Shown: positions 9,865-19,292 of the stretch, piece after piece
Layout: every line of letters begins with the position of its first letter
Numbering within the stretch: position 1 is the first letter of the stretch
NCBI GenBank assembly: GCA_016928555.1
Contig: JAFGKM010000012.1
Coordinates: 1 to 34,181 of the forward strand
Source of the DNA: Candidatus Omnitrophota bacterium
Lineage (GTDB): Bacteria > Ratteibacteria > UBA8468 > B48-G9 > JAFGKM01
Direction: 5' to 3'
Length of the DNA: 34,181 bases
Notes under the pieces: model-generated
Database searches by the model: none
What the model saw: only the letters and a program-made list of their open reading frames with translations
What the model was told of the DNA's origin: nothing
Program-made: the position numbers and the translations under genes

Positions 9865-11169
9865 TTACTCGTAGCGGAGGGCCTCGATAGGGTCAAGATA
9901 CGCCGCCTTCCTTGCCGGATATATGCCGAAGGTTATTCCTATGGCTACGGATATGCCGAAAGAGACAAGTATTGACCAGTAGGTGATTATGGTAATCATA
10001 GATGCAAATTTCGTAACAATATTGGGTATTGCCATCCCGAGAAGAACGCCTATAAACCCGCCGATTGAAGAAAGAATGACGGCCTCAATCAGAAACTGGC
10101 TTATTATGTCCTTCCGTTTCGCTCCGAGGGCCCTTCTTATGCCGATTTCCCTTGTCCGTTCGGTCACTGTCGCAAGCATGATATTCATAATGCCTATGCC
10201 GCCGACAACGAGAGAAATGGCCGCGATGGCTCCGAGAACAATGTTAAATATTTTCTTTGTGTGCTCCGCCTGCTTGAGCAGTTGAAGGGGAACGAGTATT
10301 TCGTAATCCTGCTGTTTGTGGTTTGCGCGCAGGATATCCTCCGTGATGGCGGCGGTAGTGATAATTTGCTCGGTTTCGGCAACCTTAATAATCAAACGGT
10401 GGTATTTAACCCAGCTCCTGTCTATAGACATCCTGCCGCCTCTTCTTTCGCCGGAGGTATATTCACCGTAGTATATCCTCTGGGTGGTAAGCGGCATGTA
10501 TACGTCAAAATTGATATCCTCCGCTTCAAACCCCGTGCCGGATACGATTGCCCGTTCGCTGACGACTCCTATAACCGTAAAATAGTTCAGTCCTATCCTT
10601 ATGGTTTTTCCTATGGGTTCTTCAAGCGGAAAAAGCTTATTTTTTATGGAGGAGCCGAGAACGGCATAGGGTTTTATCATTTCATAATCAACCTGGTTGA
10701 AAAACCTGCCTTTCACCACAATGAGGTTCATAACTCCGGGATATCCGGGGTACGTTCCAACCAGGCGGGCGCTTGTGCTTTTGTCCAGATACCATACATC
10801 CCTTTTATCCTCCCATGTTGGAACAATCTGCTCAACCGAAGGGATGCTTTTTATCCTTCTCAAATCAAGCGGATTAATACCGTAAGCCGCGAGGAACGTT
10901 GTCTGCTGTTCAGTGCCCGGAGCGGGCGGAGGCTTTACCGCTCTGACAATTATGTTATTGCTCCCGAGCTCCTTAATTTTCTCCCTGGCTTCAAAACTCG
11001 CTCCCTCCCCGATTGCAAGCATGGCTATGACGGAAGCAACACCGAATACAATGCCCAGCATTGTAAGGAGCGAACGCAGTTTATGGAGATATATGTTCTT
11101 CCATCCTGCCCTGAAAATCCTTATTATGTGAAGTATGTTAAATCTCATTTTCCTCTTCTCCCCTCTCAT
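9865..11169 (-). CDS. ABC transporter permease, MacB/FtsX family
   Basis: 434 aa; [81 protein letters not shown] start at a later Met (MRFNILHI) is possible. Confidence 0.92.
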   Translation of the reverse strand: MRGEKRKMRFNILHIIRIFRAGWKNIYLHKLRSLLTMLGIVFGVASVIAMLAIGEGASFEAREKIKELGSNNIIVRAVKPPPAPGTEQQTTFLAAYGINPLDLRRIKSIPSVEQIVPTWEDKRDVWYLDKSTSARLVGTYPGYPGVMNLIVVKGRFFNQVDYEMIKPYAVLGSSIKNKLFPLEEPIGKTIRIGLNYFTVIGVVSERAIVSGTGFEAEDINFDVYMPLTTQRIYYGEYTSGERRGGRMSIDRSWVKYHRLIIKVAETEQIITTAAITEDILRANHKQQDYEILVPLQLLKQAEHTKKIFNIVLGAIAAISLVVGGIGIMNIMLATVTERTREIGIRRALGAKRKDIISQFLIEAVILSSIGGFIGVLLGMAIPNIVTKFASMITIITYWSILVSFGISVAIGITFGIYPARKAAYLDPIEALRYE

Positions 11170-11218
11170 ATAAAAAGAGAAGAATCCTTAAGCGAATTGC
11201 AAGGAGCAGTTACAACAC

Positions 11219-11316
11219 ACGGTGAAAAGCAAAAGCGTTCGGACGAATACCTTGCTCGGAGCTGTCTGAACCCGCCAAAGAGGCGGGTGAGTTCTCCGAG
11301 AGTCCGATTTCACCGT
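11219..11316. repeat. Four-segment nested inverted repeat between the MacB-like permease and ATPase genes
   Basis: Arms: ACGGTGAAA 11219-11227/TTTCACCGT 11308-11316; TCGGAC 11239-11244/GTCCGA 11302-11307; CTCGGAG 11255-11261/CTCCGAG 11294-11300; ACCCGCC 11270-11276/GGCGGGT 11282-11288. All perfect. Confidence 0.85.
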
Positions 11317-11376
11317 AGTTTTGTCTGCGCCGCAGCACCTGAGCGAAGGGATTGCTTCCCTTTTTATATTCACCCT

Positions 11377-12051
11377 TCACTCCACAATTTGCCCGTCAAG
11401 TATCCTTATGACTATATCTCCGTAGTCGGCCACTTTGCTGTCGTGGGTTATGACAAAAAGAGTTGTGCCTTCCTCATTGAGTTTGTTAAGAAGCTCCATT
11501 ATCTCCCTGCCTGTTTTCGTATCAAGGTTGCCGGTAGGTTCGTCCGCAAGGATAAACGCCGGATTGTTTATCAGCGCCCTCGCTATCGCAACACGCTGCT
11601 GCTGGCCTCCCGAAAGCTCGGCGGGTTTATGCCTCACCCTGTCCTTAAGCCCGACAACTTCAGCCATAACGGAAGCTCTTTCAGCTATGCTCTTTTCGTT
11701 TATCCCCTGGTAAAAGAGCGGCAATCCTATGTTTTCTATCACGGTAAGGTGGGGTATAAGATTGTAGGATTGAAAAATGAAGCCTATTTTCCTGCTTCTT
11801 ATTTCGGAAAGGCTGTCGTCGCCAAGAGAAGATATTTCCTTCCCTTCCATGATATATTTTCCCGTAGTCGGAGTATCAAGGCATCCCAGAAGGTTCAGCA
11901 TGGTTGTCTTGCCGCTCCCCGAAGGACCCATAAGCGAGATGTGCGACCCTCTTTCTATGGCAAGGGATATATTTTTCAAAGCGGGTATCTTTATCTCGCC
12001 TATCTTATATATTTTGCTTATATTCTCAAACTCTATTAAGTTATCTGCCAT
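11377..12051 (-). CDS. ABC transporter ATP-binding protein, MacB/LolD type
   Basis: 224 aa; Walker [10 protein letters not shown], signature [15 protein letters not shown], Walker [13 protein letters not shown]. Confidence 0.95.
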   Translation of the reverse strand: MADNLIEFENISKIYKIGEIKIPALKNISLAIERGSHISLMGPSGSGKTTMLNLLGCLDTPTTGKYIMEGKEISSLGDDSLSEIRSRKIGFIFQSYNLIPHLTVIENIGLPLFYQGINEKSIAERASVMAEVVGLKDRVRHKPAELSGGQQQRVAIARALINNPAFILADEPTGNLDTKTGREIMELLNKLNEEGTTLFVITHDSKVADYGDIVIRILDGQIVE

Positions 12052-13866
12052 TTAATCGCCTTCCGAAGAGGGCCTGCTCCGCTGACTTCCTTCAGTCCTC
12101 TCGCCTGTGCCTCTGCGTCTCTCCGCAGGGATGCCCTCTGCCGACGGAACGGAAGGAGTATTTTCTGCAGACACAACTGAAGGTTTTACCTGAGTCCCCT
12201 GCGAAACCCCCGCAGGAGCTGAATTTTGCTGTACGGGCAGGGAAGTCCCTTCTCCCGAAGCGGGGCCTTCCTTGAAAACGCCGCGCTCTTCCAACTCTGT
12301 CTTTTTAACTGCCGGCGTAACGGAGGTTCCCGGCTTCATGACAACCTTCTCCCCTTCGTGAAGGCCGCTTTTCACCTCCACCATTGTATCGCTGCTGTCG
12401 CCCAACTCAACCCTTCTGTCTGTCATGGTTCCGCCTTTAAGAACGGAACAGTAAGGCTGGCCGGACATGAAAGAAACCGCATTCACGGGCACTGCGATTA
12501 CATCCTTGATTTCCTTTACAATTATCTCCACCTGCGCGGTCATGCCCGGTTTGAGAAAATCGGTACTGCTGTCAAGAATTATAGTGGTCACATAGACGTT
12601 TATGTCGGGATTAAGAAACTTTATCGTTGAATCCGGCATAAGGGAGATTTTCCCGACCCTGCCCGTAAGAGAAACGTCGGGGAAAGCGTCAATCCTGACA
12701 TTCGCGCTTAAACCCCGGGTTATCCTCTTTATCGAGGATTCATGGACCTTTATCTCAACGCCCATGCTCCTGAAATCCGGCAGGTTAAAAAGCTCCTGGT
12801 ACTGCCTTATTGAAGTGCCCGGCTGTATCGGAGACTGAGACGCCCACGGCCGGCCGCTTGTCGCATAGGTGACAAAACCCTGGCTGGATGCCCGTATAAT
12901 GCAGTTTTCTATATTTTTTTCGACATCCCGCAGGTTATTGGTGTTCAGAATGTGGGTTGACCTTTTATTCCTGAGGTTTGCCTGCTCCTGAATCATTTTG
13001 GATTCGGCTGTTGCTATTACACGTTGAAGTTCCGATTGCGCCTCCTCGTAATCCGAAAGGAGTTTTTCCACCTGTTTTGTAAAATCGTATTTTAGGAACA
13101 GCTGGTATTCAAGCTCGGCCTGTTCCTGCGAAACTTCTTTCTGCTTAAGGGACAGTTTATCAGCCTCAAGCTCCATCTTTGTCACATACCCCTTTTCCGA
13201 AAGCCTCTGGCTCCATTCAACCTTGTCTTTTGCCCTTGCAACCTCTTCCTTTGCAAGGTCTATCTTGGTTTCAAGAGCCCTCTTCTTGTTAAGCGCCTCT
13301 CCGCCGAGATTATCGCTTCTGATTAAAACGGCAAAGTTTATCTCCTCGCTTCTGTCCGCAATGCTTTCCGCAAGAGAATCGCCCAGGTATTTCTTCAAAT
13401 CCATTTCGGCGAATTTTACCTTGAGCTCCGCCTGGGTTATGTCGCTCACATTCTGTTTTTTGAGTATTTCCAAACGCTGTTCGCCGTCTGTGAGCGCGGC
13501 CTGGCTGTTTTCCACGCTCAGTTTCAATTGTTCCCTTCTGTCTTCAAGGTCTTTTGAATCCAGCTTCACGAGAACCTTTCCGTTCCTTACGTCTTCCTCG
13601 GTTATCTGGATACCCTCGTCCACAACCTCGAGTATCGTCCTGCTGCCGGGAACTTCGTTGACAATTTTCTGCGACTGAAGCGCAACGAGGTTGCCGCCCT
13701 CCACAACGGAAATCAGAAGATTTTGTTTTTTCACTTCAAACAGTATGAAACTGCCGTACCTGCGTTTCTGTGCGCTGATTCTGCCCAGAACGGCAATTGC
13801 GGCAATTAATATAACAAGCAGGTAAAATATTTTATTTTTCAGTATTTTCTTTAGTAATATTTTCAT
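12052..13866 (-). CDS. Efflux periplasmic adaptor subunit, MacA/HlyD-like
   Basis: N-term TM, long coiled coil, VKSGLHEGEKVV; start MKILLKKILKNKIFYLL at 13866. ATPase gene follows immediately. Confidence 0.85.
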   Translation of the reverse strand: MKILLKKILKNKIFYLLVILIAAIAVLGRISAQKRRYGSFILFEVKKQNLLISVVEGGNLVALQSQKIVNEVPGSRTILEVVDEGIQITEEDVRNGKVLVKLDSKDLEDRREQLKLSVENSQAALTDGEQRLEILKKQNVSDITQAELKVKFAEMDLKKYLGDSLAESIADRSEEINFAVLIRSDNLGGEALNKKRALETKIDLAKEEVARAKDKVEWSQRLSEKGYVTKMELEADKLSLKQKEVSQEQAELEYQLFLKYDFTKQVEKLLSDYEEAQSELQRVIATAESKMIQEQANLRNKRSTHILNTNNLRDVEKNIENCIIRASSQGFVTYATSGRPWASQSPIQPGTSIRQYQELFNLPDFRSMGVEIKVHESSIKRITRGLSANVRIDAFPDVSLTGRVGKISLMPDSTIKFLNPDINVYVTTIILDSSTDFLKPGMTAQVEIIVKEIKDVIAVPVNAVSFMSGQPYCSVLKGGTMTDRRVELGDSSDTMVEVKSGLHEGEKVVMKPGTSVTPAVKKTELEERGVFKEGPASGEGTSLPVQQNSAPAGVSQGTQVKPSVVSAENTPSVPSAEGIPAERRRGTGERTEGSQRSRPSSEGD

Positions 13867-15430
13867 ATAGCTCCCCCTTCCACATACCTTCGTCGTCAAC
13901 CTCAAGGTACTCAGAAGAATAAAGAAATTTCAGATACGAAACAATGTAGTTTACCACCGCGGATGCAAGGTCGTTTTTTGCGCTCAGATAGGATTCTTCC
14001 GCATCCAGCAAATCTCTTGTCGTCGCTCTTCCCGCTTGCAGTAGAAGGTCGGTGCTTTCTATTCTCTTCCCGGCAAGCAGAAGACTGTTCTTCTGGATAA
14101 CGTAGCTCTGGTAATATTCCTCAAGGTTTCTGGACTGCTGGAAGACGTCCAGTATCACCGTATCCCTCTTGTTCTCAAAATTCCGCTGTGCGCTGTTCAG
14201 GCTGATAAGCGCTCTTTTATAACTGTTCCTTTCCGGAAGTTTGCTTAGGGGAAGGTCAAACTCAACGCCAGCCCTGTAAGAAAAATTCCTGAAATCAACG
14301 GTGGGATGGTCTTCTTCGTCCGTGCTGGCAGTTACATTCATTATCAGGTCCACTCTCGGCTTCAGATTATTCAGTGCAATCTTAATCTGCCGCTTAGAGT
14401 CTTCTACCCTGTCATAATCGGTAAGTAAATCCAGCCGTTTCTTAACCGCATTTCCGATGAATTCATTTACGTCTATATCCGGCTCCGTTATACCCGCTTC
14501 GACAAGCCTCTCCAGCAGAGTTTCGTCGGGAGAAACCACGGATTCCATCGGAATGCCGAGGAATATCTTGAAATTATCCAGCGCCGAAACATATGAATTC
14601 TGCGCGTTAATCCATCTCTGGTAGGCGGCATACTCGTTCTGGCGCGCCTGGTCAACCTGAAAAGGCGGAAGCCTGCCCGCCTCGGCAAGCATCTCTATCC
14701 TTTCCCGTGTAATCTTAAGGCTGTTGTAGTTATTGTAGTAGTTGTCGGTCCTGTTTTTAGTTAGGAGAATCTGCAGGAACTTCTCGGTGGTATCTATGGA
14801 AAAATTCTTCCGGTATCTCAGAAAAGACCTTATGCCGTAAACCGCGTCTCTTTCCGCCTGTATCAAATCTTCCTGCGCTATCTCCCTGCCCGCCCCCTTC
14901 AACAGCGGCTGGAGGATATTCATGGCAACTATGGTGCCTATATCGGTATCCGCATCTCCCGTGAGATACCTGACGAAATCTTTGGCTATATCAAAAGTAA
15001 TCTGCGCGCCGGTGGAAAGCCATCTTATCAGGTTGAAGCCAAGCCCCCCGGAAATATTCTCGTCGCCGTTCTTGCTCCAGGAAACATCGCCGCCCAAGCC
15101 GTACCTGTTGCCGAAAAGATAGCGCTGGTAGGTAAGGTCAAGAATATTCAGATATACGCTTTCCCTGTTTGACTTATATGTCCTGTTATTTTTTGAAGCG
15201 AGGATTATCGCATCTTTTAGTTCAAGCCGGATTGTTTCGGAAGAGACGCTGTCGCTTATATGCGCAAGGCTTGTTTCGGGAAGAACGTCATCCTGCATGG
15301 ACGCTTTTTTTTCTTCAATAATTTCATGAACCTGCCTGTCCGCGGATTTTTCCAGGTATTTTCCGGAACATCCGGAAAACACAGCAAGAAAAACCGGAAT
15401 AAAAAATATAATTCCTCTTTCTATTTTCAT
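13832..15430 (-). CDS. TolC-like outer-membrane efflux lipoprotein
   Basis: 532 aa; lipobox-like VFSGCSG, repeated helical OEP-type segments, upstream of the adaptor with a 35-nt overlap. Confidence 0.85.
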   Translation of the reverse strand: MKIERGIIFFIPVFLAVFSGCSGKYLEKSADRQVHEIIEEKKASMQDDVLPETSLAHISDSVSSETIRLELKDAIILASKNNRTYKSNRESVYLNILDLTYQRYLFGNRYGLGGDVSWSKNGDENISGGLGFNLIRWLSTGAQITFDIAKDFVRYLTGDADTDIGTIVAMNILQPLLKGAGREIAQEDLIQAERDAVYGIRSFLRYRKNFSIDTTEKFLQILLTKNRTDNYYNNYNSLKITRERIEMLAEAGRLPPFQVDQARQNEYAAYQRWINAQNSYVSALDNFKIFLGIPMESVVSPDETLLERLVEAGITEPDIDVNEFIGNAVKKRLDLLTDYDRVEDSKRQIKIALNNLKPRVDLIMNVTASTDEEDHPTVDFRNFSYRAGVEFDLPLSKLPERNSYKRALISLNSAQRNFENKRDTVILDVFQQSRNLEEYYQSYVIQKNSLLLAGKRIESTDLLLQAGRATTRDLLDAEESYLSAKNDLASAVVNYIVSYLKFLYSSEYLEVDDEGMWKGELYENITKENTEK

Positions 15431-15494
15431 AAATCTTTCCTATCCGTTAAAAATTGCATTTAATCTTTTTAGACGGCGGCGAGCCGGTATAAGT

Positions 15495-16760
15495 TTAGTC
15501 TTTTCTGCCTGGACAGATGTCTTTCCTGTAATGTTTCCCCTCAAACTCTATTTTTTCAGCGGCTCTGTAAGCATTCCCCGCGGCTTTTTCGATATCATCG
15601 CCAAGGGACGTTATCCCCAGAACCCTGCCGCCGGCAGTCACCACCCTGCCGTTTTCTTTTTTCGTACCTGCGTGGAATATCGTAACATCCGTATCTTTTA
15701 TTTCCGCAAGCCCCTTTATCTCTATGCCTGTCTTGTATTCCCCGGGGTAGCCTCCCGACGCAAGAATGACGCACACGGATTTCTTTTCGCTCCACCTGAC
15801 ATCCGCCTTTTCAAGCGAGCCTTCTATAACAGCCTCCATAATATCCGTAAGACTGCTCTCCATTCTCGGCAGGATTACCTGCGTTTCGGGGTCTCCGAAA
15901 CGGACATTGTACTCAAGAAGGCGCGGACCTTTTTCCGTCAGCATGATGCCGAAATATAACACCCCCCTGTAATCTATATTCTCCTTTTGAAGGCCTTTAA
16001 GCGTTGGCAGCACTATATCTTCACGTATGGTTTTCTCCATGCCGGAATTGAATGTGTCGGAGGGAGAATAACATCCCATGCCGCCTGTATTAGGCCCCCT
16101 GTCTCCGTCAAAAACCCTTTTGTGGTCTTTTGCCGGCACCATGGGAAGAAAAGTCTTCGTATCGGTAAAAGCCAGATACGACATTTCTGTTCCTGAAAGA
16201 CAGTCTTCTATAACGACCTTCTGATTTTCAGCACCGAAAATTTTGTCTTTGTATATTCCTGTAACGAAATCCCGCGCCTCCTCCATGTCCATGGAAACCT
16301 GCACGCCTTTGCCCGCCGCAAGCCCGTCGAACTTGATTACGCAGGGAAATTTTCTGTTCCCGAGGATTTTCATGCATTCTTCAAAACTATAAGAGACGGT
16401 AAAATCCGCGGTTGGTATCTTGTTCCTTTTCATGAAATCCTTCGCAAAACATTTTGAGGATTCCAGCATGGCGCCTTTTTTCACGGGCCCGAAAACTTTC
16501 ATTCCCTTCTGCCTGAAAACGTCGGATATGCCTGCGGCCAGCGGAACTTCGGGTCCGACAACGGTCAAATCAATTTTTTTGTCCAAAACAATGCCTGCGG
16601 TCTGTTCCGGCGAATTGGCATTGCCTTGCAGGCATTCCGCATCATCACATATCCCTCCGTTGCCGGGAACCGCAAACAAACCCGCATCCGGATTGTCCTT
16701 CCTGATTTTCCAGACTATCGCATGCTCCCTGCCGCCGCTTCCAATCACCAGTATTTTCAT
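15495..16760 (-). CDS. purD: Phosphoribosylamine-glycine ligase
   Basis: 421 aa; MKILVIGSGGREHAIVWK, VGPEVPLAAGI, PNTGGMGCYSP, YNVRFGDPETQVILPR. Confidence 0.97.
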   Translation of the reverse strand: MKILVIGSGGREHAIVWKIRKDNPDAGLFAVPGNGGICDDAECLQGNANSPEQTAGIVLDKKIDLTVVGPEVPLAAGISDVFRQKGMKVFGPVKKGAMLESSKCFAKDFMKRNKIPTADFTVSYSFEECMKILGNRKFPCVIKFDGLAAGKGVQVSMDMEEARDFVTGIYKDKIFGAENQKVVIEDCLSGTEMSYLAFTDTKTFLPMVPAKDHKRVFDGDRGPNTGGMGCYSPSDTFNSGMEKTIREDIVLPTLKGLQKENIDYRGVLYFGIMLTEKGPRLLEYNVRFGDPETQVILPRMESSLTDIMEAVIEGSLEKADVRWSEKKSVCVILASGGYPGEYKTGIEIKGLAEIKDTDVTIFHAGTKKENGRVVTAGGRVLGITSLGDDIEKAAGNAYRAAEKIEFEGKHYRKDICPGRKD

Positions 16761-16785
16761 TTGATATCCCCTTTAAAATGCGGAG

Positions 16786-16824
16786 AACTTGTTTTCAAGT
16801 TATATGGTTATATACCTGTTATAT
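16786..16824. promoter_or_regulatory. Perfect palindrome AACTTG-TTTT-CAAGTT plus GTTATAT direct repeats upstream of purD
   Basis: Palindrome arms 16786-16791/16796-16801; GTTATAT at 16799, 16807 and 16818. Confidence 0.4.
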
Positions 16825-16876
16825 GCTGCTTCGTCCGCGTTATACAACCGTATATCCATTTTACAGCAATTTATAG

Positions 16877-17611
16877 CTATAGTATTACCTTTTCCGTTAT
16901 CCCTGCATATTTGATAAGAAAAATAGCGGCGTTTGCAAAAAGATTGTTAAAAAAATGCACGCTTATTGATAGCCATAGATTATCATGCTTTTCAAAAATA
17001 TATGCAAGCAGTATGCCGAAAGCGAAGAGAGCCCCAATTTGAAATATTTCATTATGCAGAAGGGCAAAAAGCAGTGAACTTATAATAATCGCAGAGGGAA
17101 CTGAAAATTTCTCTTTTAAAGCGGTATAAATAACCCCGCGGAAGATGACTTCTTCGGCAAACGGGGCCGCTATACAGCTCAGGAAAAACATGCTGAACAG
17201 CACATAAAAAGAGTCTGCCTGCATGTAAACTGCGAAAATCTGCTGAGGCATCGCTTCAAGCCCCATGCTCTTGAAAAAGACGGACGAGAGAAGGGCTATA
17301 AGAAATAGAAGCGGCAGGAACAGCAGGTAAATTCGCAATCCTTTTCGGATGAAAGGAAAAACAGGCGGTTTTAGGATTGAAATAAGGTACCCGCCGAATC
17401 TCGCAAAAACATAGCAAAGGAGTACGGCGGTAATAAGCGATGTCCCGAACAATCCCAGCATTATCGCAAAGACCGGCTCTGCCGCGATACCGGGAAATTT
17501 AAAAGCGGCAAGGGATATCAGGCAAGAAAAAACAATTATTGCAGAAACAACCCCTACAGCGGCGGGAAAATCCGGCGTTCCATCATTCGCCGATAATTTT
17601 AGTCTCTTCAT
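16877..17611 (-). CDS. CPBP-family intramembrane metalloprotease
   Basis: Multi-TM; APFAEEVIFRGVIYTALKEK, LLFALLHNE, SVHFFNNLFAN (EExxxR, FxxxH, HxxxN-type motifs). Confidence 0.87.
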   Translation of the reverse strand: MKRLKLSANDGTPDFPAAVGVVSAIIVFSCLISLAAFKFPGIAAEPVFAIMLGLFGTSLITAVLLCYVFARFGGYLISILKPPVFPFIRKGLRIYLLFLPLLFLIALLSSVFFKSMGLEAMPQQIFAVYMQADSFYVLFSMFFLSCIAAPFAEEVIFRGVIYTALKEKFSVPSAIIISSLLFALLHNEIFQIGALFAFGILLAYIFEKHDNLWLSISVHFFNNLFANAAIFLIKYAGITEKVIL

Positions 17612-18683
17612 CCAGGTATATGCCTCGGAGATTCATCTCAAGGGTATGAGGAGAAGGAGATACGGCAAACCCTATTTCAGGTATAATCGTCTCTGACTGT
17701 ATAAGTTTTACGAGATGCTGGTTGAACGTCTGCATTCCGTATTCTGAGGCCGACGCCATTGCGGAATACAGCTTGTGCATTTTGTTTTCCTGAATCAGTT
17801 TGGAGATAATGGAGTTTACTATCATTATTTCGCATACGGGCACAAGCCCCGACTGGTCCTTTTTCGGAACAAGCTTCTGGCAGACGGTAGCCTTCAGGTG
17901 ATATCCTACTATTTTCCTGACCTGCTCATGCTGGGCGGAGGGGAAAAAATCAAGGATGCGCGCGATTGTTGAAAGAGTATCGACCGTATGCAGTGTCGCA
18001 AAAACAAGGTGCCCTGTCTCGCAGGCGTTTACGGCCGCCTGGAAAGTATTAACGTCCCTCAGTTCCCCGAGCAGTATTATGTCAGGGTCTTCTCTCAATA
18101 CATGTTTGAGGGCGGTTGTGAAAGAAGCCGTATCTATCCCCACCTCCCGCTGGTCAATGACAGACTTATCGTCTTTGTAAAGGTACTCTATGGGGTCTTC
18201 TATGGTTACAATGTGCTTTTCCTTCTGTTTGTTTATGTTCTGTATCATGGCGGCAAGAGTCGTTGATTTGCCGCAGCCGGTGGGGCCGGTAACAAGAACC
18301 AGGCCGTCCGGATAAAGAGAAATCTGGGCAAGTATTTCAGGCAGGTTTATTTCACCGAAGGTTGGTATCTCGTCCTTTATCCTTCTGAAGACAAGCCCCG
18401 TATAACCCCTCTGCTTAAAAGCGTTTACCCGGTATCTGCCCACCTCGGGGTCGTCAAAAGCAAAATCCGCTTCTTTGCTCTCGCCGAATAATTTAATCTG
18501 TGCGGCGGTCATTACCCTGTTCAGGATGGCTTCAATATCTTCCCTTGTCAGCAAACCGTCCCATTCCTCATAGGACTGCAATTCTTTTTTTATTCGGAAG
18601 ATGGGTTTCCTGCCGAATTTAATATGAAGGTCGGAAGCATCTTTTTCCTTCATGTATTTAAGCAAATCAATGAAATTTTTCAT
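17583..18683 (-). CDS. pilT: Type IV pilus retraction ATPase PilT-like
   Basis: 366 aa; DASDLHIKFGRKP, VTGPTGCGKSTTLAAMI, IEDPIEYLY, LREDPDIILLGELRD, TGHLVFATLHTVDT. Confidence 0.92.
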   Translation of the reverse strand: MKNFIDLLKYMKEKDASDLHIKFGRKPIFRIKKELQSYEEWDGLLTREDIEAILNRVMTAAQIKLFGESKEADFAFDDPEVGRYRVNAFKQRGYTGLVFRRIKDEIPTFGEINLPEILAQISLYPDGLVLVTGPTGCGKSTTLAAMIQNINKQKEKHIVTIEDPIEYLYKDDKSVIDQREVGIDTASFTTALKHVLREDPDIILLGELRDVNTFQAAVNACETGHLVFATLHTVDTLSTIARILDFFPSAQHEQVRKIVGYHLKATVCQKLVPKKDQSGLVPVCEIMIVNSIISKLIQENKMHKLYSAMASASEYGMQTFNQHLVKLIQSETIIPEIGFAVSPSPHTLEMNLRGIYLDEETKIIGE

Positions 18684-18874
18684 TTTTCTGCTTCCGCTTT
18701 ACCGTCCAGAACCGCTTTTTCCATAACAATCTGAATGGGGTCATGCTCCTTGCTTTCATCGGCGGCTTCGGCGCCGTTTATCACCAAATGGGTTCTCTCC
18801 GCAAGCCTGCATATCAATTCGTACATATTTGAATTCTTATCAAATTTGTCCAGCAGTTTAAGGTTTTTATTCAT
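18680..18874 (-). CDS. rpoZ: Probable RNA polymerase omega subunit
   Basis: 64 aa; FDKNSNMYELICRLAERTHLVINGA ... DPIQIVMEKAVLDGKAE aligns by eye with omega's FDLVLVAARRARQMQ ... VIALREIEEG; directly after rplQ. Confidence 0.6.
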   Translation of the reverse strand: MNKNLKLLDKFDKNSNMYELICRLAERTHLVINGAEAADESKEHDPIQIVMEKAVLDGKAEAEK

Positions 18875-18923
18875 TTTTTGTCTTGTTTTTTTTCACTTTT
18901 CACCCTTCAACTATATACTGTTT

Positions 18924-19274
18924 TCACTGAACCAGTTTAATTACAGCCATCCTTGAATTGTCGCCTGGTCTCGGAGAAAGCTTTATTATGCGGGTGCACC
19001 CGCCGCTCCTGTCTTTGCATTTTTCCGAAAGCTTCTTTACCTTGGCAATGCTCGGCGCGTGGTTAAGCATTGAATTTATACGCCTGTAACTCGCCATGTC
19101 TCCGGCTTTGCCGAGCGTTATTATTTTTTCTACGGTTCTCTGCAGCTCCTTCGCCTTAGCCTCGGTTGTCTTTATCTCGGCATGCTCAAAGAAACTGATT
19201 GCCATGTTTCTTATCAAAGCCTTGCGGTGCGATTTGTTTCTTCCTATTTTCCTTATGTTTTTCTTATGCCTCAT
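18924..19274 (-). CDS. rplQ: Ribosomal protein bL17
   Basis: MRHKKNIRKIGRNKSHRKALIRNMA. Confidence 0.97.
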   Translation of the reverse strand: MRHKKNIRKIGRNKSHRKALIRNMAISFFEHAEIKTTEAKAKELQRTVEKIITLGKAGDMASYRRINSMLNHAPSIAKVKKLSEKCKDRSGGCTRIIKLSPRPGDNSRMAVIKLVQ

Positions 19275-19292
19275 TTTTCCCGCCTCTTATTT

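Noticed and set aside
9865-11169. Lipoprotein-release (LolCE) assignment for the permease/ATPase pair
   Set aside because: Gene order with a MacA-like adaptor and a TolC-like protein favours MacAB-TolC-type efflux over Lol.
11188-11373. 61-aa minus ORF between the ABC ATPase and permease
   Set aside because: It lies entirely over the nested palindrome, with no domain signal or SD context supporting translation.
10261-12039. 592-aa plus-strand ORF opposite the MacB-like ATPase and permease
   Set aside because: It is antisense to two clearly conserved ABC genes and runs through the intergenic palindrome. It shows no recognisable domain and is best explained as a shadow ORF.
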